Positions 1 to 12,434 are shown, counted from the stretch's first letter. The stretch: DNA of 64,000 nt from Brachypterus glaber (GCA_958510825.1 OY294048.1:10247589-10311588), one strand, 5' to 3'. Notes: generated from the letters alone by a model not told the origin. Translations and numbers: made by a program.

Positions 1-71
1 ATCATAAACAAATAAACCACTCAGTTTTCATGTTATTTCGGGAATAAGTTCGGCATGTACGTTTTAAAAAT

Positions 72-83
72 CATACTCACTTT
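72..83 (-). promoter_or_regulatory. 5' splice donor ending the long exon
   Basis: On the minus strand the sequence reads GAAAAA then GTGAGTATG, a strong metazoan donor. It falls between codons 1472 and 1473 of the open frame, in phase 0. Codons after it run only 15 residues to a stop and have no low-complexity or acidic character like the exon. Confidence 0.75.
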
Positions 84-3000
84 TTCTTTTGGAGCAGTTG
101 GTGTGGTTTTTTCCTGGATGCTTTTCTCTTCTGCTTTTTTTTCTTTTAAAGTTTTAAGTAATTTCCACTTACTACCTAACGGTCCTTCCTTATTTAACTG
201 TTCGTTGTTTAACGCCACATTTTCAGTTTTATTATCAGTATTCAAGTTATTTATCGCGTTATTTTGGTCACTAGTGTTATTTAAATTATCTTCAACAATT
301 TCCGGTATTTTTTCCGCGATTTGGCAAGTATTAAAATAGTTATTTTTCTTTACTTCACCTTCATCGTATGAAGAATATTCTTCTGAGCTATGGTGAGGAC
401 TATCGGGACCAGACGTATCTCCAGAAGAATTGGATTTAACTGATTTGAGGTCATCTGGGATTTGTCCAACCTCGATTGGTTCATCTACGGGATGTTCCAA
501 CTGGTAATTCTTAATTTTAGCAAAAAGACTGGCAGCATTATCAAGTTGAAATGAATTGCGCTTGTCTTCTGGAACTGCAATGGGTTTGATATGATTCCCG
601 TCATATGATGCTACTTTGATTTTTAATTCACGCAAAACAAAAGTCATGTGTTCCTTGATTTCTTCATCGGGTGCAAATGGATCTTCTTCTGCACCTTCTT
701 CCTCTTCTTCTGGTTCAGATAATTCGTGTAACGTTTCTCCCAGTTCAGTTTCTAGTTCTTTTTGACGTTCCATTTCTTCTAACTTTCGTAATTCATAACA
801 ATACCACTCATCTTCACTATCGATGCTGTCCTCAGTACTTTGTCTTCTTGAAGAAACCCTGGAGGTGCTTCTCCAAGAATAATTACTTTTTGAATCTTCA
901 TCTTCTTTATGGGTAGGTATTTCCAAGCTTTGCTGATGTTTGGGTAGATACCTGTTTAAATTAACTCTTACTGGTGATGGACTTCCTTCAGGAGCAGACA
1001 CTTCATCCAAAAATTGACTATTTGTTGTTTTTGCCGATTCAGGAACTTTAACAATAACTTGTGTTGTTTCCGCTTCAGGTTTGGTTTCTTCAAAACTACT
1101 TCTACCTTCATCAAAGCTGTCAGACAAGTCATCATTAAAAGAAGAAGTTTTCTTCTGTCTGTATTTTCCAAGAGCTCTAGAGACAGCAAACTCCATGGAT
1201 GAGCCGCCAACTACTACTTTGATTTTTCCGCTTTCGCCTGTGGAGTGCTCATCAGATTCTGAGTTACGTTTAGTATCACCTATATTTTGAAATAGTGCAC
1301 TGGAACCGCTTTCATCGCTACTTTTATTAGAGTAACTATCTTCAGTAATTTTTGGTTCATCTAACTCATTTTTTGTTGCCGGTTTATCTACTTGTGCCAA
1401 TATTCTTGATGGAGATATAGTTGTATCTATACTTTTTGATCTTTCTCTTTGTTTTTCAGTATTGTTGCTTATTCTTGGACCAACAGTTATATTAGGTGGC
1501 ATTTTACAAAACATATCTCTTTCTGGCTGTATTTCTGAGAATACGCTACTACTACCCTCACTTCTATCATCTTCTGAAACTACAGAACTTGCTCTTTGTA
1601 GTACCCATTCATTTTCTGACTGCTCTGGGTCGGAATATGTTTCAGAATATGATGAAGTATATTGAATAGAAGACCTTCGTTTAGCTTTCTGTAATATTCC
1701 AGAAACCGTTGAAACAATGGCATTTTTCTTTTTTCTTTTGGTTGATGAGATCTTTAACTTAGTTTTCTCTATATCTGCATCCTTAACGCCAGGTAATGAA
1801 TAAGATCTATGTCGTTTTGTTAAATTTAAATCTGGTAACCAGTTACTAACAGAACTCATAGCGGTTTTAAAAGCCTGTGCTTTTTTACTTTTAGGCTTTT
1901 TCTGTTTCTCGGTTATATTTGGGCTTTCATTTTTCATACTCGATGCAATGGTAATATACCCTGCTTGTGTCATTATTACCGTTTGCGGATCGTAATTAGG
2001 ATGCATCATATAATCAGGTATATTCCTATTTCGCAAATCAAGCTCCAAATGGGGAATTTCTTGACGTTGCAGCCATTGCTGTTTAGTAATTTCTTGTTGG
2101 TTTTCATATATCGGATGTATATTACTTATTTCTTTTGCAGCCTCAATATTCCTATCTGAATGCTGTTGTTTTTGGCTATACGTAGATTCTGACTGATCCG
2201 TTGATCTAACAGAACTAGAATTGCTTGCTGTTTCAATATATTCTTGAGGGTACCTACCTAACCAAGCAGATAATTCATTATAATCTGCTTGCGGTAACCT
2301 CGCAACTGGAGGGTTACATTTGGACGATATAGGATAATATGATAAAGCGTCAGTTATATTACCGGAGGGACATGATGACTGACTTGCAGTTCTGTATCTG
2401 GGATGTGGTGAACTTTCTGAATCTTCGTGCGTAGAATACGTTCGCGTCAATGATTTTCTTTCACTACTGGGATATCTTGTAGTATAACTCGGAATGTGCT
2501 CAGTATGTTCATAAGATTCAACTAAATCAGGATAGTTTATAGCCTGATTAATATAATCAGCACTATTACTCGTATACACTGAAGTATAAGTATCTCTGTT
2601 ACTTCCAGCAACTGAATATATAGCTGGTTGATAGTTTCTGTATAACAATTCAACTGTTGTTTCTACTGAATTGTGTTTTAACTCATCTGTGCTATCTATG
2701 CTTGATTTTTTTTTGATACTACTAAATGCAGATAAGTGGTAGTTATCAGGTTTTGATGTCAAATGATGTATTTGGTTAATATCGTCTTGCGATGCTTTTG
2801 AAGTGTAATGGGCTATGTTTCCAGTATAATAACTATGTACAGACTTAGTACCACCATTTTTAGGCGATCCTGGCGATTTTTCCAGGCTTGACCATCCACT
2901 CATTGAACTTAGTCCAGAATCAGATTTAGCAGCAGTAATGTTTGAATTCGAATAAGAAGATTTTCGTTTTCTCTGTGAATGTTTAGGAGATTTTGGTGAC

Positions 3001-4496
3001 AAATTTTTCGGACTTAAAGCAAGTGTTTGTTGAATTTGATTCGTAGCTTCCATAAGATCTATAAAATCATTGGAAATAGAGCGTTGTGTTAGTGATTCGC
3101 TTATATCCCTGGGAGCTGGCGGAGGAGGACTTAAGCCTTCATCATCAACGTCAACATTTGTTACATACCCATCCTGCCTTATTCTTACACTACACAATGA
3201 ATGACTTGGAGACTGTGTTTTCTCAGACTTACTAATGCTAAAAATATTTGGAGTTGAACACGGTATAGTTTCGTATGTGGCAGGTATTAAATTAATTTCA
3301 TTGCTACTTTGGTAAAAGGGGTTCATAGAATTTTGAGCTGCTGCAGCGGCTTCTACGTTTTCAACGTGTTGAACGGCTGCGCTGTATGCAAGTCTTCCTG
3401 TTACAGTTAAAAACGAATCAGTTGAAGTGGATGGATCCTCAACTTTTATTTTCCTAGGCGATGTTGGGGTTCGTATTCCACCGGCTAGCGCTTCCGCCAC
3501 TTCGTTATCTGTATCAGTAACAGATAACCTGGAACTTGTTCTAGTTAAATAGTTTAAATTAGCTAACGAGTTTGACAGACTTGGTTGCGTAAGGACGTTA
3601 ATTTCTTCATCTTTTTTCCAGTTTTCAGTAATAGTTTTATTATCTTTAGACTTTATTGGTGGCTCCAGTAATTTTCTTTGTAAGTGTTTAATATTAACTG
3701 AATCCTGATGCAATTTATTACTTAATCTATCTAATTCATTTAATTTTTCAATAGTTATTTTATCTATGGAATCGATTCTTGATAGTTGAGCAATATCTTG
3801 TTCGTTAATACAGGGCGAATTACCGCGATAGTCTTTATAATCCATTGCACTAAATATATCTGTTGCTGTAGAATTTTGACCATTTCTTACATCACCATTT
3901 TTTAAGTCTTCGTTATCTTCTCGCTCTTCCCATATCATTCCTAACTGACTGGCTTTTTCTGAAGGATCATAACCAACTAGGTCCTCTCTATAGGCTTGGT
4001 TTAGGCTGCGATAAAATGCTTCATTGGGGCTGTTTATTTCACTATCTAGTTCTGTATTTTCACTTGTTAATTGTTGCGATGTTGGATCTACTCCTTCTTC
4101 AAGGCCGTCTTCTACAGTTCCGTTTCCCAGAATTTCTTTTATAACTTCAAGTTCACCCAACCTTCCTTCCAAAATAGCAACAGTTGAAGGAGTAATGTTG
4201 AACGAGGCATCACCACCGGAAGTGTAAAAATCAAGTAACTGAGCAATAACGCTTTGTTGTTCATATAAAAGGCCTTCTAGTTTTTCTAATCTTTCCCACA
4301 TCTTAATGTACTCTTGCGAAAGAAGATCTAGGGCTCTCCAAGCGTATTTTAATTCAGTCTCAAGGATATTTAAACGTGTTCCCAACCGGTCCATGTATTC
4401 GTTGATGACATAATCGACCTCGTAGTTTTGATGAGATGAAATCGGTTCCAGCATATCGGAAACGCTTTCACCGAGGCGGTGCATGTTATCACTCAT
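81..4496 (-). CDS. unc-13: Long N-terminal coding exon, probably Unc-13 (Munc13) synaptic priming factor; partial gene
   Basis: The open frame from the ATG at 4496 runs to a stop at 33, but a near-consensus splice donor (AAA|GTGAGTATG) lies at 80-72, exactly after codon 1472. I read 81-4496 as a phase-0 exon and the last 15 codons as intron read-through; the rest of the gene lies left of the window. Residues about 26-91 form a heptad-rich helix, likely coiled coil. Residues 100-1200 are Ser/Thr/Asn-rich and look disordered, with a Ser/Pro-rich patch near 525-547. Residues about 1224-1283 are strongly charged and acidic. Near the exon end is a basic amphipathic stretch, KWKLLKTLKEKK, with Trp1444. 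In Unc-13 proteins a Trp-anchored calmodulin-binding helix precedes the C1 domain; the C1, C2B and MUN domains would be encoded to the left. Unc-13 primes synaptic vesicles at presynaptic active zones. The start has A at -3; an upstream 5' exon cannot be excluded. The Unc-13 identity rests on recollection and position logic, not a search; another large disordered neuronal scaffold is possible. Confidence 0.6.
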
Positions 4497-4978
4497 TTTA
4501 ATTAAACACTTATATTTTATATTACATATTTAAAAATTTAAACTATTTTAATATGATGTTTATAAATTTTATTGGATATGTTTAGTTTGAATGTTTCGTT
4601 GTAAATTACAGACATTTTTAAATGATTAGGATTAATTTATGATGATGATATTAACACTGATTTATGTTAACAATGCGGTTCGATGCTGTGTAAGTGCACT
4701 TTTAAAATAATATTGGTAAATGTTGATAAAAAAATTCCAACACATATATTTCCCTGCAAATAGTTTTTTTCTTATATGTTGCCACCTGAAAATAAAAGTA
4801 AAGATAGTACATACAGCTAAATCCCATATTAATAGGTCCATTTTACCAAAATCGTAACGTGCTTATGAGAAGGATAATATTTTTTAACCTCTTCACAGTG
4901 CAGTAAAAATAAAGTTTTCGTGCCAAAATTGTGCTGAAAAAAATTCCTTTTTTTGAAAAAACATGTTATCATATTGTA
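4497..4978. other. AT-rich DNA upstream of the exon, no feature seen
   Basis: This is the sequence immediately 5' of the start codon on the minus strand. It is AT-rich with no coding frame and no clear TATA-Inr arrangement. A weak acceptor-like ATATAAG lies about 15 bases upstream of the ATG, so the exon could be preceded by an intron, but this is not decisive. Confidence 0.5.
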
Positions 4979-5410
4979 TGTTTTTGGGTCGCTGAATCTG
5001 AATCCGACGTCAGAATTTAAAAGTTAGCTTTCAAAATGGCGGTCCAATATGGCGGATTAGATTTTTTAAAGTTGCTAGGATTTGCGGGAACCTTGTTACT
5101 CGGTGGTTTTTGGGACCGATAATTACGAATCTAGTGCCAGTTTTCCAAAATTCAAAATGGTGGATCCAATATGGAGGATTATATTTTTTAAAGTTGCTCG
5201 GATTTGCTTGTAACTTGGTACTCGGGGGTTTTTGGGGTCGCTGATTACGAATCTGGTGTATATTTTCCAAAATTCAAAATAGCGGATCCAATATGGCGGA
5301 TTAAATTCTCCAAGAAACTTAAAAAATCTAATCCGTCATATTGGATCCGCCATTTTGAATTTTGGAAAACTGGCATCAGATTCGTAATCAGCGACCCTAA
5401 AATCCCCGTG
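4979..5410. repeat. Tandem plus inverted 'ATGGCGGATCC' repeat cluster
   Basis: Units of about 120 bp recur in direct orientation, with CCAATATGG cores near 5043, 5167 and 5288 and an older unit starting near 4985. They are followed by an inverted copy at about 5325-5400, so the cluster can fold back. Each unit carries a 'gtcgctgattacgaatct' block, a 'ccaaaattcaaaat' block and a 'ggatccaatatggcgga' block. The open frames here are only repeat read-through. A diverged fragment recurs near 59145-59185. Confidence 0.8.
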
Positions 5411-6381
5411 GTATTACAAAATCATGGAAAATAAACTAATGGCAAACTAATAATTTTAGTTGCTGCTATAGCGGTCATACACATTAATGGCACAAACTTT
5501 TTTTGCCTCTATAGAGGTCAATCACTGTGAAGGAGTTAATAATATAATACATTTTATATTATATACAAACGAATTTTATATAATATAATAGACTATTTTA
5601 TCTACGTTCCACAGCCCAAAACGAAAAAAATAATATTGATTAAACTTGATTTGATTTAGTTGACAATAGGAAAAAGTACTGTCAAAATAGAAAAACAAAA
5701 GAATTCGGGTTTTATAACATCTTTAAACAGCATGAATGTTGTAATTTAAACAATAACAAACCCAAATGCTGCTTAATACCAATACAAGTAGAACGCAGAT
5801 AAATATTTTTGCATGCCCAATTAATGTCTATCAAATCATGAAAGTTCTGAAATGTTTTTTTCGGGAAGGAGATATTTAAATATAAGATATTTCTTGTTTT
5901 GCTTTGTATAAATGTACTCTAAAAACAGAGTATAATAAAGTAAAAAGTTTTAACAGTGGCACTAATTGGCTTTTTAAATTATTTTAACCGTTTTAAATAC
6001 ATTCAAATATAAAATAATATTATTATAATATACCTTCTCATGTGACGTCACAGAAATTTAAATCTCTCAAATTTAGCTAGCAAATAATGTTCTGTTCACC
6101 TAATAAAAATATGTAAAATAATAAATAATATTTATATATGGTATTATATTATAATACCAGGTAATTTGTAATTTGTCTTTACCTCTGTTTTAAGCATTAT
6201 TTTTGTAACTCTTTCATATGTTTTAATATAAAACCAAAAATATGAAACAAAAACAATTCAAAAATAGCTTAAGATCTTCAAGTACTGCATTCACCTTCGC
6301 CAAAATTATAAATATAATTAAGTATACGTTCTAAAGGATTTATACTTCCTATAAAAAAACTACTTTCCAAACCCGGATATA
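5411..6381. other. AT-rich intergenic or intronic DNA
   Basis: No coding frame, RNA gene or clear repeat was recognised. The composition is AT-rich with short poly-A/T runs. Confidence 0.5.
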
Positions 6382-6700
6382 CAGGGTGTCTCAACGAAGC
6401 CGACTCGGTCGATATATAGTAAAGTATCCACTTTAGAGAAAAACTTTAAAGGGAAAAGCTGTATGGTTTTAAAAAGGCACATTATAAAAATATTTTGAAA
6501 TATACAGGATGGTCCTCCTAGGGTGGGTAACATCTGACTTAATTTTTTTAAAAGGAATGGTATATTTTTTATTATGTCAGCTTACTTGTCATAAAAATAC
6601 CTTTATTTTGATATTATATTATATGCGTCTATTGTTTATAGTTTTTGAGATATAATTTTTTTTAAGAAAAAATGCATTTTTAGTGATGAGGTAAAACCTG

Positions 6701-8640
6701 CTTCAGTTTCTTTAGTAGTAGTAAAAGGTGGGTAGGCTCCGACGCCTGACAAGTAGGCCCAATGGCCCTTTTTGTCTGCCCCAAGTTTCTTTACTTTTTG
6801 TCAAAAATTAATACAATTTTGCAATATTATCTTAAAAGGGTGTATCTAATTACTTTATGTTCAAAAATAATAAAATGTATTATACAGGGCATTCATAATG
6901 AATTTTCAAACTTTTGGATTTTCAAACATAAAAAACTTAACTTTTATTTCATTATTTTCTCCCGGCTGTATATGAATGTATGTATGTCTTAAACTACATT
7001 CAAATTAAGATATTACCAAATCGCTAGTTTCTATAGTTATTTTTTTTAACGTATAGTTATTTTAAACCTTCCCGCTTGTAAACAATCTCGAAATTACCAT
7101 AGCAACCTAAGATACGCATGCGTCGTAAGCGAAATGACTAGGCCCAATTTACACAACCGTAAAGCGTTGACGTGCCATTAACGAGAATAAAACAATGGTT
7201 TATTCCTCTAAATTATTGGGATAAAAGCGATTTTATAAGCAAATTTTGTTTCTACAGGAATACAAAAGTGTTTTTAGCAACAGCTTTATCAATTCTCTTT
7301 TTTTACATCAAAACATCATAAAAACAAAGTAAGTAAACAAAAATTATAAATTTTGGTTATGTTGACATTCAAAACAAGCCACATGCTTCAGTGTAAATTG
7401 GACTTTGTGGAGTATTTAGCGGCAAATTTAAAATAACTATACCTTAAAAAAATAAACTTTAGTGGTGGTGGAAAAATCTTTTTTTTTAACTTACAGAGCC
7501 AAACAAACAACATATAGTACATTCGGATTAGGCTATTTTTACAGTTATACACAATTTTTCTGCAGGTCAAAGGGTAAAGACAGTATTTAAAACTTTTATT
7601 TGGCATATTATGCCAATTCTAAAATTTTTCATTTAATCAAAACAGCATTTCGATTAAATTTTCATAAATTCTTTTGAAAGTATTCTAACCCCTTGGACCT
7701 AAAGTTACTGTTTATAACTATAATAATAGATAGCGCTTCAAAGTCAAACTTCTCGATAAAAATTGTGCTTTTTAATTTTTCAATTTGGTAAATTCTAATA
7801 AAATATTATTTTTAGATAAAAGTAGATATTTTTGAATAATTTAACATTGATCTCAAGCCAGTAATCAATTTTCTACGTTTTCTTTGAAAAATTCTTTTAA
7901 AATAGTGAAATTCATGTTTAAAGACTTGACCCACTTTTCTAATTGAGATTGAGGATTTTTAATGAGGTTTTATATAACTGATTAACATTTCACTTTCTTA
8001 TTCTTTGCGAATAGTTTTAATTTAATTTTTATAAAATTACAATAAAAACGAGTTTCAAAATTTCATTTATTTCTGGGACTTTTTAATTTAATAGAATGGT
8101 GGGGCATTTTTAAACAGATTTTTTAAATAGTAAATAAACTAAAAATGGTACGGTTCCACCACGCTTACTTTCAACCAAAAATTTGCAGATGATTATAAAA
8201 AAGTAACCCCCAAATATAAATTTTAATGCGCATTTTTCAAAATTGCATAAAACAGTAAGCCATGTGATTTTTTCGGAGAAAACCAGTGATACTGCTGATT
8301 TTTTTTTTGAGCCATAATAGATACACTCCTCTTCCCCTTTGACCGTTTTGCGGGACTCCCCTGCGCTCCCGAGGACCTTGCCGGCTTGAGCCCTAAGTAA
8401 CCAGTCCGCCACTGCGCTCAAGAGCATAAAATAAAAAGTTCTAATTTTAAATTCGTTTAGTTTTAAAATAGTTTCAGATAAAATTAGTCAAGAAAATATG
8501 TTTCCTCTAAAAAACTATAATATTGCATGAGTTATTAACTTTTAAGCGCATGTTTCAACTCATTTGTCAGAAAGCAACAGCTGCAGTTAGTCGCTTTCAA
8601 ACTACTCACAAATATTATTATAAAAAAAGTAATCTTGGTT
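6701..8640. other. Interior of the 5.2-kb element, no gene seen
   Basis: AT-rich sequence with only short random frames. A GC-richer patch at about 8320-8420 contains 'gcgcagtggcggactgg' on the minus strand, a phrase that looks transposon- or SINE-derived, but I found no complete tRNA-like A/B-box pair. Confidence 0.4.
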
Positions 8641-8745
8641 ATTATCAACTAGTTACCATAGTTAACTATGGTAAATATGGTGATAGAATTTTTATTACGT
8701 TATGCATCATCGTGATTACGATCACGTAACCATAGTTCTTGTGAT
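8641..8745. repeat. Imperfect palindrome
   Basis: The left side 'ttattatcaactagttacc' is mirrored by a diverged 'gataataactatattag' on the right, with inner complementary blocks around CATAGTTAACTATG and 'cgtgattacgatcacg'. It can form a cruciform or hairpin and is possibly a small MITE remnant. Confidence 0.5.
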
Positions 8746-9074
8746 AATAACTATATTAGTTGAAAAATACACAATATTTAATACGGTTTACTATAACACG
8801 CTTTTGATAATTTTAGAACGTTTACAAAGGCGGTTCCAATAGAGATACCAAAGGGTGCCTCGAGTTTCAAAAAAAAAGATAATATTTTAACAAAATAATG
8901 TTTATTTAACTATTTGTGAGCATTTAAAGCTATAACACGTGTAGAATAAGTTGTTTAAGCATTTTTTTAATAGCGTACGTGTGTTATACTTAAATGGAGT
9001 ATTACTCCACTTTAGAAGTAGAATGAATAATCATTACATATTTTACTTTCCCCAAGGAAAGTATGCGTTAGTAA

Positions 9075-9200
9075 AACATTTTTTCGTTTCTCGACGTTTT
9101 ATACACAAAAACGACCTGTTTGTCGATCTTTCTGTCGGTCTGTCGGAAAAAAATTTAGAACACGATAACTCAAGAACCCGTTGAGCTATAAAAAAAAAAT
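9075..9200 (+). repeat. Dispersed 'GTCTGTCGGTCTGTC' repeat motif, copy 1
   Basis: A block with 'tttctcgacgtttta', then 'tctgtcggtctgtcgg', then 'cgataactcaagaac' and 'gttgagct'. Related blocks recur at about 31860-31985 and 62085-62180, and a GACA-rich inverse type occurs near 18577 and 31600. It is a dispersed transposon module of unknown family. Confidence 0.55.
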
Positions 9201-9285
9201 AAATATATTTTACATTGTGTTAGGGATATCGCAGTTAACAAAAGCCACGGGCCCAACAAGGACCACTGCTACTTTATGCCTTTAA

Positions 9286-10140
9286 AATTAACACGGCGGG
9301 CTTGAATCAACTTTAGAACAAAAGTCCTTGAACCGATGGGATTTTTTCATAAATATCTTCTACAATGTCTCACAAGTATTTATTGAATATGAAAATAATC
9401 GGTAGAAGGATTCGTGAGATAAATCGAATTTGTTTTTATATTTTTTTCAGTGTATGATTAATTTTTATTACGGATATCGAAAGAATATGTTTTTTTTAAG
9501 CAATTTTGTAAAATATATTTGTTTTTAATTTTATTTGTTTCTAAATTATTTAAAATCAAAATTAACAAACCTCATTATTTAATCAAGTAACCTGTTGTGA
9601 TATTAAAAAAAAAATTAAAAAAAATAAAATTAGCTTAACGATATCTATAGACTTCATGTTAGAAAATTACCACAAAATGGCTCTAAGCACCAGAACACGA
9701 TATCTATAAAATAAAATTAAGTTGGCGTTGGTTAGTTAGAGCCATTTTGTGGTAATTTTCTAACATAAAATTTGTAGATGGCGTTTAGCTAATTTTAAAT
9801 TACTTTAAAATTTATATATATCTCAACAGGTTACTTGATTAAAAAATCAGTTTTTTCAATTTTGATTTGAAATAATTTAGAATCAAATGACAATAAAAAC
9901 AAAGATATTTTACAAAATTTCTTAAATAAATAAACTCTTTCGATATCCGTAATTAAAATTAAACATACACTGAAAAATATATAAAAACAAATAAAATTCG
10001 ATTTATCCCACGAATCTCTCTACCGATTATTTTCATATTGACAAGAAATACTCGTGAGACATCGTAGAAGAGATTTATGAAAAAATCCCGCCGATGCAAG
10101 GAGTTTTGTTTTAAAGTTGATCCAAGCCCGCAGTGTTAGG
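9286..10140. mobile_element. Foldback element with ~310-bp arms
   Basis: The left arm (about 9286-9600) and right arm (about 9823-10140) are inverted copies: 'aacctgttgtgat' against 'caacaggttacttgatt', and 'cgggcttgaatcaac' against 'gttgatccaagcccg'. A second, inner inverted pair lies at 9657-9687 and 9736-9765 ('aaattaccacaaaatggctc'). No coding sequence. The right end runs directly into the 177-bp tandem array. Confidence 0.8.
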
Positions 10141-10756
10141 TATAATTATCACAGCCTTACCCAAGATATTTAATAAACATTTAAGGAATTTACTTTAAAC
10201 TTATAGTCTATAGTTTGTAATAGACTACTCGTGAGACATCGTAGAAGAGATTTATGAAAAAATCCCGCCGATGCAAGGAGTTTTGTTTTAAAGTTGATCC
10301 AAGCCCGCAGTGTTAGGTATAATTATCACAGCCTTACCCAAGATATTTAATAAACATTTAAGGAATTTACTTTAAACTTATAGTCTATAGTTTGTAATAG
10401 ACTACTCGTGAGACATCGTAGAAGAGATTTATGAAAAAATCCCGCCGATGCAAGGAGTTTTGTTTTAAAGTTGATCCAAGCCCGCAGTGTTAGGTATAAT
10501 TATCACAGCCTTACCCAAGATATTTAATAAACATTTAAGGAATTTACTTTAAACTTATAGTCTATAGTTTGTAATAGACTACTCGTGAGACATCGTAGAA
10601 GAGATTTATGAAAAAATCCCGCCGATGCAAGGAGTTTTGTTTTAAAGTTGATCCAAGCCCGCAGTGTTAGGTATAATTATCACAGCCTTACCCAAGATAT
10701 TTAATAAACATTTAAGGAATTTACTTTAAACTTAGTCTATAGTTTGTAATAGACTA
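10051..10756. repeat. Four-copy 177-bp tandem array
   Basis: Copies start at 10051, 10228, 10405 and 10582 with 'ctcgtgagacatcgtag'. By eye the first three are identical and the fourth lacks two bases near its end. The unit contains the terminal part of the foldback element at 9286-10140, so the array grew out of that element's right arm. The near-identity implies recent amplification. Confidence 0.95.
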
Positions 10757-11264
10757 TCTATACCAGGATAACTTTGAAAACTTTTTGGCTTAAACTTTTA
10801 AAAGATACTAAAAAATCTATTTTTCTGGAATAGCTATCAACTTTATGGGTAATAAATCACCTATAAAACAATTTTCGATATGAACTACCACTATTACATT
10901 ATTATAAAGTTTAAGAATACTTTCACTCTAGATCTAGGTTCATTAAAACAAAAAAAAAAACATTTTTTTTTTGAAAAACGAAAAAATGTTAAAACAAAGA
11001 ATAAAAAATAAATCTTTTTTTTTTGTAAAACAATTTTTTTAAATAATTAATTGAACAATTTGGTACATTCAAAAAAAAATATTTAATTCAAGATTTGATT
11101 TATTAAATTATGTTTTAAGTAAAATTGTTTATGTTTTAAGCTTATATTTTAGTAAAATTGTTCAAGTTATGTTTTAAGTTTAGGTATATTTAAAATTTAT
11201 TAATATACACATTTATTAGTTTTGAACACCATGTATAAAAATAGAGAAATTGGAGAAGATTTTA
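10757..11264. other. AT-rich interior DNA with poly-A/T tracts
   Basis: No gene seen. Runs of A and T of 8-10 bases are frequent, and a short 'gttttaagtaaaattgtt' phrase is repeated around 11110-11175. Confidence 0.45.
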
Positions 11265-11578
11265 TCTTATCACTAAAAATGCATTTCTTCTCAAAAAAAA
11301 AATATATCTCGAAAACTATAAATAATAGACCCATATAATATCAAAATAAAGGCATTTTAATGATAAATAAGATAGCACAATAAAAAATATACCATTCCAT
11401 CAAAAAAAAAGTCAGATGTTACCCACACTAAGAGGACCTTTTCTGTATATTTTAAAATATTTTTAAAATGTGCCTTTTTTAAAACCATACAACTTTTTTC
11501 CATCAAAGTTTTTCTCTAAAGTGGATACTCTTCTATATATCGACCGACGGCTTCGTTGAGACACCCTGTATATCAACA

Positions 11579-12199
11579 GTGTTCGGCGTAAACTCAGTTA
11601 TGACTCATCAACGTTGAAAATAAACACAGAAACATAGGCTTACGGAATAATTTTGCCAAATTATGAGGGAAATTTCTATAAATCGAAACATTTGACGAAT
11701 AATTTGTTACCCCCAACAATATTAACTATACATATTAATTATACATACGTATATGTATATCGGTGTTTTTCAAAGAAAAAAACGACATTCGATTTTTATC
11801 TTTTAAGAATACGAAAGTTAATTTTTATTTGTCGATAACTTTTTTCCCACCTTACTCGTTTAAATGGAATCATTAAAAAAAATCAAGATAAAAAGAAATA
11901 AAAACGTAAATATTTAAAACCTCGCCTTAACGCTAGAGTCGGTGCGGCGCCTATGCGAGTACTGGAAATTCGCCGACTACTGTATATCAAGTATAAGATA
12001 GAATAAAAATTTATTTTAGAAGTAACAACGCCTCCCCCCGTCATAATCTGTGACTAACGAAGTATCACAAACTCCTGGACTCCCCCCCAAACGGAATGAA
12101 TTCAGTATCGACCAAGTTTTATAAATTATACGTAGTATAGTAATCATCATAAATAAAAAATGTAGTTTTATAGCTCTTGAAAAATAAAATATTTCTTTT
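11579..12199. other. Intergenic DNA, no feature seen
   Basis: AT-rich with two short C-runs near 12035 and 12085. No frame or inverted repeat of note. Confidence 0.4.
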
Positions 12200-12206
12200 T
12201 TTAATC

Positions 12207-12434
12207 AAACTTTTAGTCATCATTCGCTTTATTAATAATTTAGGTTAGTTACCAGTTTCGATTATCATCGTCAGACTACAAGAAATAACATAAGTTAGAG
12301 ATTATTTTAAGAAAAACAAAGTTTATCCTACCTAGCCAAAAATATATAAAAATACTATATCCATAAAAGGTAAAAAAACAACCATAACTAACCTAAATTA
12401 TTAATAAAGTGAATGATGACTAAAAGTTTGATTT
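12207..12434. mobile_element. MITE with ~45-bp terminal inverted repeats
   Basis: The ends are inverted copies: 'tcaaacttttagtcatc' on the left, 'gatgactaaaagtttga' on the right, extending inward through 'ttattaataatttaggtta'. Total about 228 bp with no coding capacity. T/A-rich flanks obscure the target duplication. Confidence 0.85.

Larger units (their letters stand above)
6382..11578. mobile_element. 5.2-kb element with ~310-bp terminal inverted repeats and TA target duplication
   Basis: The two ends are inverted copies of each other: 6382-6700 matches the complement of 11265-11578, both starting CAGGGTGTCTCAACGAAG, with a TA dinucleotide outside each end. TA targets and CAGGGTGT ends are common in arthropod Tc1/mariner-like elements. 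No transposase is recognisable inside; the interior instead holds other repeats (8641-8745, 9286-10140, 10051-10756). It is either a large non-autonomous element that collected insertions or two small elements lying in opposite orientation. Confidence 0.65.

Noticed and set aside
33..80. C-terminal 15 codons of the 1487-codon frame as real protein
   Set aside because: They follow a strong, in-phase splice donor and have no resemblance to the preceding exon; read-through into an intron is more likely.
8330..8427. tRNA or tRNA-derived SINE
   Set aside because: The minus strand has 'gcgcagtggcgg' and 'gggctcaagcc', A- and B-box-like, but they are only about a dozen bases apart and no cloverleaf can be drawn.
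10051..10756. CRISPR array
   Set aside because: The units are contiguous 177-bp copies without unique spacers; it is an ordinary tandem array in a eukaryote.
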